Shown piece by piece: positions 54,101-62,014 of a stretch of 64,000 bases of DNA (position 1 is its first letter; each line of letters starts with the position of its first letter). Both the position numbers and the translations under genes were made by a program. The DNA is from CAWARU01 sp963784575 (lineage in GTDB: Bacteria > Pseudomonadota > Gammaproteobacteria > UBA6186 > Azoamicaceae). Under the pieces are notes generated by a model. That model was not told the DNA's origin and made no database searches. It saw only the letters and a program-made list of their open reading frames with translations. The stretch covers positions 3,348,001-3,412,000 of the forward strand of contig CAWARU010000001.1 in NCBI GenBank assembly GCA_963784575.1, read 5' to 3'.

Positions 54101-54269
54101 GGAACCTGATGAACATGCAGCTCACGAGGAGCACGAAGTAGCCGAACATGAAGTGCATGGAGAACACGAAGTTCACGAAGAACACAAAGAACACGAAGAG
54201 CATGAACCCGCCAAAGCTGAAGCTCCGAAAGCAGAAGAAATCAAAAAAGAAGATAAAGATAAAGAATAG
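51153..54269 (+). CDS. icmO: IcmO/DotL, type IV coupling ATPase with acidic His-rich tail
   Basis: A 1038-residue protein, versus about 783 for Legionella DotL. Two membrane helices lie near residues 35-75. Walker A FGSTGSGKTEAL is near residue 134-144 and the Walker B region FVCIMDEYGYYAVEG near residue 433-447, as in VirD4-type coupling proteins. Residues 590-790 correspond to the DotL region that binds DotN and IcmS/IcmW. Beyond residue 810 there are Gly-rich patches and then about 180 residues made largely of Glu, His, Asp and Ala (EEHEVVHEEELEEEHEEE type). This tail may bind metal or mimic or compete with Glu-rich substrate signals; no function is proven. Confidence 0.95.
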   Translation: MAIRGIDSKQELSARQLARDTRPLGTRIAEWISNPLVVAMTCVSSIVFSIVYPIATDILALVCLLLYFFAATRRTTLPFRVPVTAQAPDYNDPKPGSNDPKIGEGISFFGNDRITGQELWFSNDDLRTHVLIFGSTGSGKTEALVSIAYNSLVQSSGFIYIDGKGDNSLFAKIFSMTRMMGRDDDMLLINFMTGARDVIGPQKTRLSNTMNPFSRGSSSMLAQLVTSIMSSGKGGGDDMWTGRAINFVESLMKILTVMRDAGHILLDANSIRDFFILEKLETIVVDKRFPIDDTTSVPLDSYPKQILEPLTAYVKNLPGYNPQKKGNQASEVREQHGFITMQLTRAMGSLADTYGHIIRTNLAEVDLKDVVLNRRIMVVLLPALEKSPAELSNLGKIIIASLKAMMAAGLGDEVEGDYRDVVLRKPTNSPSPFVCIMDEYGYYAVEGFAVVPAQARSLGFSAIFAGQDMPAFQKASKEEAASIGANCNIKICMKLEDPQETFEFFNKVAGESYATNVSGFQMDSGSLTMNYLDTRSASVDKRQRIDLLDLKDQRPGEYHIFFKSKIVRGRSFFASPKPVKKMRLNQFLKIEPPTEQKLVEMDKRMRRFQEVFTMPTYQMPVPFESEDIKILTQTLQGSINLKPFERGIAALITILEREVQKQKDLSVPYEAPGVEHEMSAFTKIFMTPLVLRMIGEENQDLFALPLIRRGSTMEEMKHIERLSGKSEQEALKIAGSTITDIENATRFPPEIQFEYNRDEMLNDINDIIKLFGGAPLDIEALKAGAVAPSEGSELGGYDFGGMAELPEFPELPELTDIEDYEQEEDAYELPDSLFEFPPEEDEGGESGGGAGGTSGGIGGAGGLSGSGLDDSWLFGTEEEGEHHGEAQVEEHEVVHEEELEEEHEEEDEDDHDEAHEESHDAEHAEHVEEHKEELSEGGAGSDSDSEGTHGGIGGEYDILKEHEDLHAQLMKELGLHEEPGEHEEPDEHAAHEEHEVAEHEVHGEHEVHEEHKEHEEHEPAKAEAPKAEEIKKEDKDKE

Positions 54270-54295
54270 TATAATTAAGATTATACCAATTACTC

Positions 54296-54374
54296 CTGGA
54301 TTGCTTCGCGCTATGCACTCGCAATGACGCAAGTTCAGTGCGTCATTGCGAGGCCGTAGGCCGTGGCAATCCAG
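54296..54374. repeat. palindromic element after icmO (CTGGATTGC type)
   Basis: The outer arms CTGGATTGC (54296-54304) and GCAATCCAG (54366-54374) enclose a perfect 14-bp inner stem (54318-54331 with 54339-54352, CTCGCAATGACGCA) with a 7-base loop. The structure sits between convergent icmO and the ankyrin gene and could serve as a terminator. Such CTGGATTGC...CGCAATGACG palindromes are widespread bacterial repeats; a degenerate relative lies at 62728. Confidence 0.85.
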
Positions 54375-54401
54375 AAAGAAATTAAATATCTATCGAAATG
54401 C

Positions 54402-56822
54402 TTAAGTAAACTTTTTAGATTTAATGATATCAGACTCCGAACACGAAGACTCAGGTTCAGGTTCTGGCTTCTTCCCAAACTCCTCATAAAGTATCCCTAG
54501 TGGGGATTTCTGTGCCTCCAACATTGTCTTAAAACCACCCAGAGTATTCAACTTTTGGTTCAAGTATTCCAATCGCGCCGATAGCACTTGAGCCGTCCTT
54601 TCAGAGCCAAAGCGATCTTTTTCGAGCTTTCTTATCTGACAATTAGGAAAATCAGAATCGGTACAAATCCCAGCTAAGTAAGAAATGATTATAAGCGCTG
54701 CATCCTTTGGGACAATGTCAGGCAAAACAAGCATGGGTTTTCCGTCGTCATAGCATCGCTCGCGATCCTCAAAGAACGCAACATCAATATAGGGTCTTAA
54801 GCATATACTCTCTATGCGAGGTGTTGTGAATAAGCTCTTCACGCAGGCATGCATCATATAGAATAACCAATGTTTCAGTTCCTCTCGCGAGATTATTGGG
54901 TTTTCTCCCGTTTCTGTATGTCCTCCAGATTCTGGTTGTCCTCCCGCTTCGGATTTCTGATTTAAATCTAGTTCTGATAAGGTTCTCTCTGTTTTTGCAG
55001 CTTTTGCAGCTTTTGCAGCGTTTGCATCTTTTACTGCTTTTTCTGCCTCCGAAACTTCCCAACAATTTCTTTCAAATTTTGATAAGTCAATTTCGCCATC
55101 CCTGTAACGTTTCTCGAAGTAATCTAGCAGTTTCTTTCTTCGATCCATGTCCGGATAGGGTTTGATGCCTTTTGCGATTGCTAGGGCTTCTGAGTCATTC
55201 AAGATTTTCTGAATCTCTTGCAATTCTTTTTCATGCTGCTGAAAGATAGTGCGCGAGATAGTACCCAAAATGTTATAACAAAAATTTTTCAATTTTCTTT
55301 CATTGTATAATCCATCGTATAGAAAACATGACAAATTTCCTATTGCAACGTTCTCTGCAATTTCCTTATTCTCAATATAATAGTCTATTATCCAATTTTC
55401 GAGCAAGTTTGCCAAATATTGCATATAACCATAAGATAACAACGAATAGTTTTGGAGCTGCATGACATTCATCATAAGCAGAGCAATACTATCCTTGCGC
55501 GCTAAGGCTAGATCGAAAGGTGAATTTCCGAGCTTATCTTGCGTATGAATATTAGCACCGTTTATTAATAGAACAGGGATTAATTCATGTTGTTTCCTAG
55601 AGACCGCTTTATGAAGAATTGTTTTTCCTGTGCTCGTTTCTTGGAGATCGACCTCATAATTACAGGAAATCAGAATGTTGGTCCTTAATGGATCATAATA
55701 TTCAACTGAGCTATGCAATGCCAGAGAGTGATGTGTGCTGTTCGGAAGATCTTTCGCCTTGTCAATCAATCCACAAATAAGATTTGATGCATTTTTATTC
55801 CTGGAAACTAGAGCCATAGTGAGGGCACTACTATTTTTTTCTTGTGTTTCATAGACTTTTGCACCTTGTTCTACCAAATATTGTGCAATCTCATTGAAAG
55901 TCCCAAATTGATCAATGTTTGTGAAACGTATTGCTTTCTTAAGGATGGAATGATAGATACTAACTTTTGCATGGATATCTGCTCGATGCAATAGAAGCAG
56001 ACTCACGAGTTCCTTATTTGAAACCACCACTGCATTTTGCAGACAGCATTCATATTGATACGTCTTTACATTAGGATTTGCGCGCATTTCAAGCAGTATT
56101 TTGCACTTTTCTATATTATTTTCACTAACAGCCTGACCGAGTGGTGTAATACCTTCTTGATTTTTAACATCAACCTCCAAGCCCATTTCAATTAATTCAC
56201 GTGTCACCTCGGTACCACACTTATGCAAAGCAGTATTTTCCTTTGAATCTTTTGCGGAAGGAAGAGCTTTATTCTCCAATAAAAGTTTCAGCATCGGGAG
56301 ACTATTCGAATATAAAATGGGAGTCGCTCCTTTGGAGTCCTTGATGTGAACTGATGCGCCATTATTTATGAGTAAACTTGCCATATCCACCATATCAAGG
56401 TGAACGAAAGTAATTATTGGAATGAAATCATTGTGTTTGTTTCCTATGTTTGGATCTGCTTTGAGCAGAAGCAAACAGCTTACCACATCTCTAAATCCAG
56501 TATCATAAGGTGGTGAATGGTAATTGCGGGCAGCGTAAGTAAACGCTGTGAAACCTATACGATTTCTTGCATTTATTTTTACTCCCTTAGCCAAAAGCTT
56601 GTAAATTATCCTCCTATGAATTGGAATTTTAGGATCACATGGTTGTTCTTTTTCTTTCTCCACAGTTGCTACATCCAGAGTTACAGCCTCGGCAGCCCCC
56701 GATTGCTCGGTTGTTTTTTTGGTTGCAGGAATTTTTAATTTAAATTTATCTGCGAAATTATGTAAAAGTGTCGAACCATTTTTATCTAATGTGTCTGCGT
56801 TTATATTATCATCCAGCAGCAT
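54402..56822 (-). CDS. ankyrin-repeat protein A
   Basis: An 806-residue protein with about ten ankyrin repeats in residues 10-460 (cores GSTLLHNFA, GATPILYS, NTALHKCG, GITPLGQAV, GKTILHKAV, NSPFDLAL). A helical middle and a conserved C-terminal module follow: VLPDIVPKDAALIIISYLAGICTDSDF, then a leucine-rich helix and SPLGILYEEFGKKP. The same module ends the neighbouring protein encoded at 56970-59414, so the two are paralogs. The last residues are SDIIKSKKFT. The open frame extends about 20 codons upstream of the ATG and still looks ankyrin-like (KYAEMLLDD), so the N-terminus may be slightly truncated or use an unusual start. It is a probable Dot/Icm effector by family and context. Confidence 0.83.
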   Translation of the reverse strand: MLLDDNINADTLDKNGSTLLHNFADKFKLKIPATKKTTEQSGAAEAVTLDVATVEKEKEQPCDPKIPIHRRIIYKLLAKGVKINARNRIGFTAFTYAARNYHSPPYDTGFRDVVSCLLLLKADPNIGNKHNDFIPIITFVHLDMVDMASLLINNGASVHIKDSKGATPILYSNSLPMLKLLLENKALPSAKDSKENTALHKCGTEVTRELIEMGLEVDVKNQEGITPLGQAVSENNIEKCKILLEMRANPNVKTYQYECCLQNAVVVSNKELVSLLLLHRADIHAKVSIYHSILKKAIRFTNIDQFGTFNEIAQYLVEQGAKVYETQEKNSSALTMALVSRNKNASNLICGLIDKAKDLPNSTHHSLALHSSVEYYDPLRTNILISCNYEVDLQETSTGKTILHKAVSRKQHELIPVLLINGANIHTQDKLGNSPFDLALARKDSIALLMMNVMQLQNYSLLSYGYMQYLANLLENWIIDYYIENKEIAENVAIGNLSCFLYDGLYNERKLKNFCYNILGTISRTIFQQHEKELQEIQKILNDSEALAIAKGIKPYPDMDRRKKLLDYFEKRYRDGEIDLSKFERNCWEVSEAEKAVKDANAAKAAKAAKTERTLSELDLNQKSEAGGQPESGGHTETGENPIISREELKHWLFYMMHACVKSLFTTPRIESICLRPYIDVAFFEDRERCYDDGKPMLVLPDIVPKDAALIIISYLAGICTDSDFPNCQIRKLEKDRFGSERTAQVLSARLEYLNQKLNTLGGFKTMLEAQKSPLGILYEEFGKKPEPEPESSCSESDIIKSKKFT

Positions 56823-56969
56823 TTCCGCATATTTATTCTTATATTTTTCCTCTTTAGGAGGAAAGGTATAGGTATGAATATTTTAACTGTACATAAAATC
56901 AGTATTGAAACTCCTTTATATGGTATAGAAAGTTGGTTTAATCAAGAAAAATAATGTCGAATGATATCA

Positions 56970-59414
56970 TTAACTGAATTTTTTAAATTTTCTGGTTTTC
57001 ATATCAGAGCGCGACCGTTTCAATCTTTTTGAATCCCCTTTGTCCTGCGGTACAGCACTTGAAGTCTTTGGTTTCGGTTTCTTGACAAGCTCTTCATAGA
57101 GCGGCAGCAAGGGAGATTTGCGGTCATATAAAATTGCTTTAAAGGTATCGTCGGTAACTTTGCATTTTTCCTGTCCCTTTTTCAAAAAATTAAGCCTTTC
57201 GGTCAGCACATTTGCCATTTTGTAAAAACTTGAAGTACTTTTCTGACTCTTAATGTTCTTGTGATGCGGACTTCCATACACGCTTTCAAATTCGCTCCCG
57301 GTACAAATCCCAGATAAATAAGAAACAATGATTTCTGCAGCGGTGGCAGGGACAATGCTTGGCAATACGGGGACGGGATTTCCTTGGATGTCTTTTCGAG
57401 CATGATCTTCAAATAAAGCGATCTCAATATAAGGCTTCAAAAAGCAATAACTTACCCGGGGCGAGAGGCTGGTTTTAATGCAGATTTTGATATAATAAAG
57501 AAGCCAGTATTGCAAATTCAGAATTGGGTCTCTGTCGACTGAGACGACGGCAACTTGAGTCATCTCTTTCTCTTTGCTTGGTTTTTTTGGTTTTTTTGGT
57601 TTTTTTGGAATTTTGGGAATTTTGATAGGTTTCGAAGCTTTATCAGAGCTCAATTTGGTAAAAATTTCTTGTATTTCTTTTCCATGCTGCTTGAAGATTA
57701 TAGGGGCAAAAATGTCAAGTTTGTTTTCAATGAATTTTTCTAGGTCATCATAATCGTAGAGAAAATAAGTTGTATCCGTATCCAAGGCTTTTTCTAAGCC
57801 ATCCTTTCCCTCTAAACCTCCCTTAACTTTGTTCGTTTTTAAATAAAGATTTTCAATGATATTGGCCCAATATTGAATATGGCTTTGAGACAAAATTCGG
57901 ACTGATTCAATTTTCAGGATTTCAATGAAAAGTCTAAAAATGCTATCATTATGCTTATGTGTGTCTATGAGATGCATGGTCACTTCATGAACATCAATTG
58001 AAAGATCCGTTTTAACTTGATGAGTCTGTTCAATACTATCCAGGCAATTTGCTCGGTATTGCATTAAACTTGGGATTATTTTATAGTGAAAATCTCGGCT
58101 ACCCCAAATATTTGAAGCATTTCTTAAGATTATCGTTAAAATATTTTTTGCAAATGTTCTGATATCAATGCTGTCAGCCTGACAAGTACACAAAAATGAA
58201 GCAACCATTGGTACGTTATCGCTCACTAAAACTTTAGGCAAATATCTGATTAAATGACGAGGCATTTCTATACTCGCCTCCATCACCTCACACAAGAAAC
58301 TGCTTGAGTGGCACTGTAACGCACGGTCGAGAACGGTTTCACCCTTCTCGAGTACATCATTCACATTAATGCCATATTTCAGGATTGTACGCGCCAACCG
58401 CAACTGTTTAGAACTATAGTAGATTGCAATATCGACAGGCAAATGGCCAAGTTTATCTTTCACATTTGCATGGGCACGATGTTGGAGCAACAATTCGGTC
58501 ACGGGTATATAATTGCGAGTGATTGCGCGATTTAGATAGCTATCACCATTGCCAAAAGATCCATTGGCATTGGCTTTATTTTCTAAAAGTATTTTGCATC
58601 TGTCGGTATTTTCAGTATGAATAGCAGCTGCTAATGGAGTAAATCCATTATTGTCTACTGCCTCTATCGGAACCTTCAATCTCACAAATGCAGGAATTAA
58701 ATCATTGCTGCAGCAATGCAGGAGAGTCTGACCATCCTTCCTTGTTATGGAAAGATCGGCTTGTAACTCGAGCAAAAGCTGCAACATCTCTATGCTTTGC
58801 ACCTTAAATAGAGGCGTGGCGTCTTCCTGATCTTTTGCATTGACTTTTGCACCCTTTGCTACAAGAATTTTTGCTAATTCCAATGCATTCCAGCATACAG
58901 CATGATGTAATGGAGTGGATGCGAGTGAGGCAATGCTGGGATCTGCCTTAAATTCTAATAATGTCTTAATTAACTCTATTGGGGGCGAATTGTGCGATGT
59001 GGCTCGTTCAGTCGCGATGGCTTTGAATAACGGTGTTTGGCCTTCGTTATTTCTGGCGTTAATGTCAACGCCACGTGCAATCAGTTTTTTTATCAAGCGT
59101 ATATAGGGCTTTTCCTCGGTTTCTGACAAGTCTGATAAGCCTGATAAATCTGAGAATTCTGATGAAAAAGCAGCTGAAAAAACATCTTCTTCAGTTGGAA
59201 CCATGTAATAATCAGCTAAAAGGTGTAAGGTATTATTACCTTCGTCATCTCGTATAAGTGCATCCGCCCCTGATTCTAATAGAGTTTCTGCAAGATCATA
59301 TTGTTCTGCAATAATGACTGTGGACAATAGTGAGGATGCAGAGTCACCCTCCGTATCCGCATAGGTGTCTGCTTTGCTTTGAATGTTTTTTGCTGCATCT
59401 TCCGCGGTTATCAT
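56970..59414 (-). CDS. ankyrin-repeat protein B
   Basis: An 814-residue protein. Ankyrin repeats occupy residues 25-390 (NNTLHLLAD, GQTPLFKAI, STPLHHAVCWNALELAKILVAKGA, DGQTLLHCC, GFTPLAAAI, GETVLDRAL). A Lys/Pro-rich stretch (IPKIPKKPKKPKKP) lies near residue 610. The C-terminal module VLPSIVPATAAEIIVSYLSGICTGSEF and SPLLPLYEELVKKP matches ankyrin protein A. The end, RLKRSRSDMKTRKFKKFS, is strongly basic and looks like a nuclear localisation signal. It lies upstream of ankyrin protein A on the same strand, probably from a tandem duplication followed by divergence. Confidence 0.85.
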   Translation of the reverse strand: MITAEDAAKNIQSKADTYADTEGDSASSLLSTVIIAEQYDLAETLLESGADALIRDDEGNNTLHLLADYYMVPTEEDVFSAAFSSEFSDLSGLSDLSETEEKPYIRLIKKLIARGVDINARNNEGQTPLFKAIATERATSHNSPPIELIKTLLEFKADPSIASLASTPLHHAVCWNALELAKILVAKGAKVNAKDQEDATPLFKVQSIEMLQLLLELQADLSITRKDGQTLLHCCSNDLIPAFVRLKVPIEAVDNNGFTPLAAAIHTENTDRCKILLENKANANGSFGNGDSYLNRAITRNYIPVTELLLQHRAHANVKDKLGHLPVDIAIYYSSKQLRLARTILKYGINVNDVLEKGETVLDRALQCHSSSFLCEVMEASIEMPRHLIRYLPKVLVSDNVPMVASFLCTCQADSIDIRTFAKNILTIILRNASNIWGSRDFHYKIIPSLMQYRANCLDSIEQTHQVKTDLSIDVHEVTMHLIDTHKHNDSIFRLFIEILKIESVRILSQSHIQYWANIIENLYLKTNKVKGGLEGKDGLEKALDTDTTYFLYDYDDLEKFIENKLDIFAPIIFKQHGKEIQEIFTKLSSDKASKPIKIPKIPKKPKKPKKPSKEKEMTQVAVVSVDRDPILNLQYWLLYYIKICIKTSLSPRVSYCFLKPYIEIALFEDHARKDIQGNPVPVLPSIVPATAAEIIVSYLSGICTGSEFESVYGSPHHKNIKSQKSTSSFYKMANVLTERLNFLKKGQEKCKVTDDTFKAILYDRKSPLLPLYEELVKKPKPKTSSAVPQDKGDSKRLKRSRSDMKTRKFKKFS

Positions 59415-59704
59415 AATAGCCTTACTGTTCTTAAAAAAACCTGCTTTATTGGTGTTCGAACAAATGTTCAGATCTATTATTTGATTAAAATTTGAATAAC
59501 ATAAATAATAATGAAGATAATGATAACATTAATTTGCTAGTTCAGAAAGGAGTAAATGAAGTAAAATAATATTAAAAAATTTGCCAAAATGTAGTTAGAT
59601 GGCTTAATCTTTATGGCTTTAAGGAGGCCTTGACTAATGCCTTATTCATTACTAAAAGAATTAAGTTAATGCTTTCTTTTTTAGAAAACGTTGGGAGATC
59701 TGTA

Positions 59705-60070
59705 ATGAAAAATAATGCTTTCAAAATCCTTTCCTTCGCTTTGGTGCTCATATCAAACAACTCAGTTTTTGCGGCAGAGCAAATGGATGTCATTGCTGCT
59801 CGTGGTGGTGGTGCCAGGATAGAAAGAGCTGAAGATGTCGATGTGGATGTTAACAGACAAAGAGAAAGGGAAATGGGTGAGGACACGAGCGTTGAAACTG
59901 TAACGACCCCAGGATCCAGTGGTACTCAAACCACCGTCATTCAATCAGGCACAGGACCAACTACTGGCGCTGGGATGGTAGTGCCGACAGGAGAAGACTT
60001 AAATAGAGCGAGAGATTCCGGCGATTTTAATGGCGGAGCTCGAGAGGGTCGTGATTTTAGAGGGCGTTAA
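59705..60070 (+). CDS. small secreted protein, unrecognised
   Basis: About 121 residues from the ATG at 59705, with GGGAG 9 bases upstream. A clear signal peptide (MKNNAFKILSFALVLISNNS, cleavage near VFAAE) precedes a hydrophilic low-complexity mature part with a charged central stretch (EDVDVDVNRQREREMGED), Thr/Gly-rich region and an Arg/Asp/Gly-rich tail (ARDSGDFNGGAREGRDFRGR). The upstream frame from 59630 is not needed. I do not recognise it; it is probably periplasmic and disordered. Its tail is followed by a long palindromic repeat. Confidence 0.7.
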   Translation: MKNNAFKILSFALVLISNNSVFAAEQMDVIAARGGGARIERAEDVDVDVNRQREREMGEDTSVETVTTPGSSGTQTTVIQSGTGPTTGAGMVVPTGEDLNRARDSGDFNGGAREGRDFRGR

Positions 60071-60099
60071 GCTTAGCTCTCAATCCAATCGTACTCCCT

Positions 60100-60200
60100 G
60101 GGTGTCAAGTCTCTACATTGGACAAATTTTCATTTAAGATTAAACCATGACACAAGTAACATTGGAAAAAAATTTTGTCCAATGTAGAGACTTGACACCC
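60100..60200. repeat. 27-bp perfect inverted repeat, GGTGYCARGTCTCT family
   Basis: Arms 60100-60126 and 60174-60200 are perfectly complementary over 27 bases. The ends read GGGTGTCAAGTCTCTACATT, closely related to the element at 49277. The loop is AT-rich and unrelated to the loop there, which suggests that only the ends are conserved, as for a mobile palindromic element. It follows the secreted protein gene by 29 bases. Confidence 0.9.
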
Positions 60201-60432
60201 TTACTTGGACACCCTTACCACCCTTACCATGTATCACGTATCACTATAATGTACTACCTATCACGTCAGTATCAATTAATCACGTGCATATGCTAATGAT
60301 CTCTTTGGTTCGTTTCACTGGAACCAACTTTAAAAGAAAGTATCAAATGAAATAGATAATATTATGTTCATATATTTGTTTATAAAGACTTCTGCAAAAA
60401 ATATCATCTGAATATCCGCTAAGGGGTAAAAA
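60201..60432. other. spacer upstream of the 60433 gene
   Basis: AT-rich spacer with short internal repeats (GTATCACGTATCAC, CACCCTTACCACCCTTACC). It must hold the promoter of the next gene; AGGGG precedes its ATG. No other feature seen. Confidence 0.35.
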
Positions 60433-61749
60433 ATGGCTGCAAAAGGTCCAAAAAAAGGTGGTGCAACATTTACTGTGGTTTCGCCAGCAGGTAGTAAACC
60501 CGGTGTTGCACCCGATCCCAATGCAAAGATACCAGATGCAAATACTCCACCTGCTGGAACTCCAAGTGGACCAGTGGCTTCAGTAGACATTCAACCTGGA
60601 ATGTCAATATCACCAGATGCTGCACAAAGCGGTACAACAGACTTTGTGGGAGATGGGGGAACGCCGGTAGATGATAAAAAAGGAGAACTCGAGGCTGATA
60701 AGCAATCTACGGGAAATTTGGAAGGCGCCACACCTCAACAAACTGGTGAATTTGAAACTGGTGGGGAACCAAAGGAAGAACCGAAAAAAGAAAAAGATAA
60801 AGATGAGGATGAAGATCGACCAAGAAAAAAATCGCATTGGGAGAAACCCAAAGCACCCGACATCAGTATTGATGATTTTGGCAAAATCATTGCTATGTTA
60901 TTTGGGGGAGGAATTTTTGGTGCTATTGGAATTGCTTTTAAGGCTGCAGCTGGTAGTGTTGTGGGAGCTGTCAAAACGGCTGGTGGAGTTTTAGCAGGCA
61001 CGGCTTGGTGCTTTGTTAGACCATTTAGGGGATTCATGCCAAAAGGCATGCAAAAAGGCGTAGATGCATTGGGTAGCTTTGCTGTAGACTGGTTAGAGGA
61101 TGGCATAAATTTAGTGACTAAAACAGGAATTGGTGGTTTTGGAATAGCTGCTGGTAGATTTGTGAGCGGTGTCGTAAAAGTTCCTTTGAAAGTCTTTGTT
61201 GAACTCCCATATTTAGCGATCTTTGGAGAAAAAGGATCTATATCGGAGAAGTGGACGAAAGAAATGAAATCTGCATTTACAGATGGAATCATTCCCCCAT
61301 TTGAAACTGGTGCTGGTTATATCAAGGGGCTTTTTGTAGATGAGAAAGAAAGCCCAGAAGCTCCCTCTTCTTCTAAGAAAGAGGCTGAGAAACCAAAAAT
61401 ACCCGAAAAAACCCCAACCCCGAGCCCCACTCCAACACCAACCCCAATTGACACTGCCAAACACGATCTCGAAAAAAGGACAAGAAATGTAGATTCTAGT
61501 TCTGCGGCTCAAAGAATCGATGGCAAAAGTGTGCCAAAAAATGCTAGACAAGCCGTAAATCCCGCTCCCGGTATAACTCCCCAACGTGATGAAGCTGAGA
61601 GGACAGCACCGCCACTCCCGCAACCCGAACGACAACCTGCGCCCTCACCCACCCCTTCACAAAAAGAGCCGGAACCTGAACCTGAACCTGAAGCGGAAGC
61701 CGAGGCCGAAGCCGAAGCAGAAGATGCTGATAAACATGGTCTCCACTAA
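60433..61749 (+). CDS. unrecognised protein with Gly-rich hydrophobic core
   Basis: A 438-residue protein. The N-terminal 130 residues are Pro/Gly/Thr-rich, then charged (EEPKKEKDKDEDEDRPRKKS). Residues 152-195 are Gly/Ala-rich and hydrophobic (IIAMLFGGGIFGAIGIAF, VVGAVKTAGGVLAGTAW), with further Gly-rich amphipathic segments to about residue 260. These could insert in or lie on membranes. The last 120 residues are Pro-rich and end in an EPEPEPEAEAEAEAEAED run encoded by a tandem array. No family recognised. Position between effectors and dotA raises the possibility of a Dot/Icm substrate or accessory protein (inference). Confidence 0.7.
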   Translation: MAAKGPKKGGATFTVVSPAGSKPGVAPDPNAKIPDANTPPAGTPSGPVASVDIQPGMSISPDAAQSGTTDFVGDGGTPVDDKKGELEADKQSTGNLEGATPQQTGEFETGGEPKEEPKKEKDKDEDEDRPRKKSHWEKPKAPDISIDDFGKIIAMLFGGGIFGAIGIAFKAAAGSVVGAVKTAGGVLAGTAWCFVRPFRGFMPKGMQKGVDALGSFAVDWLEDGINLVTKTGIGGFGIAAGRFVSGVVKVPLKVFVELPYLAIFGEKGSISEKWTKEMKSAFTDGIIPPFETGAGYIKGLFVDEKESPEAPSSSKKEAEKPKIPEKTPTPSPTPTPTPIDTAKHDLEKRTRNVDSSSAAQRIDGKSVPKNARQAVNPAPGITPQRDEAERTAPPLPQPERQPAPSPTPSQKEPEPEPEPEAEAEAEAEAEDADKHGLH

Positions 61750-61930
61750 AGACTCGACCCCTAAAAATACTAGGTAAAAACCCAGGCAAACCTTGCCAAC
61801 CTTAATTTAATTTCTTAGTTAGATAACTATTTACAAACCCCAATAAATATGGTTTAATAGAGTTCTAAATAGGAATAATAGAGAAATGTATATACCAAAC
61901 AATAGAAACTTAGTTTATATACATCATATT
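61750..61930. other. spacer upstream of the 62015 gene
   Basis: Very AT-rich DNA without a gene. The right-hand end leads into the phased T-tract array described separately. Confidence 0.35.
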
Positions 61931-61978
61931 TATACAGTTTTTATAAGATTTTTATACGTTTTTGAATAGTTTTTATAG
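61931..61978 (+). promoter_or_regulatory. phased TATANGATTTTT-like repeats upstream of 62015 gene
   Basis: TATACAGTTTTT, TATAAGATTTTT, TATACGTTTTT and GAATAGTTTTT begin at 61931, 61942, 61953 and 61964, an exact 11-base step, followed by TATAG at 61974. The array lies 37-84 bases before the ATG, close to the placement of the similar array upstream of icmD and in the same orientation relative to the gene. This implies curved DNA or a shared regulator. Confidence 0.6.
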
Positions 61979-62014
61979 TAACATAGAGTGTAAATTAACA
62001 GTGGAGGTACAGCA

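Noticed and set aside
53904..54332. A 142-codon minus-strand Phe-rich frame
   Set aside because: Antisense of the Glu/His-rich DotL tail; the Phe-rich content is what GAA/GAG codons give on the other strand.
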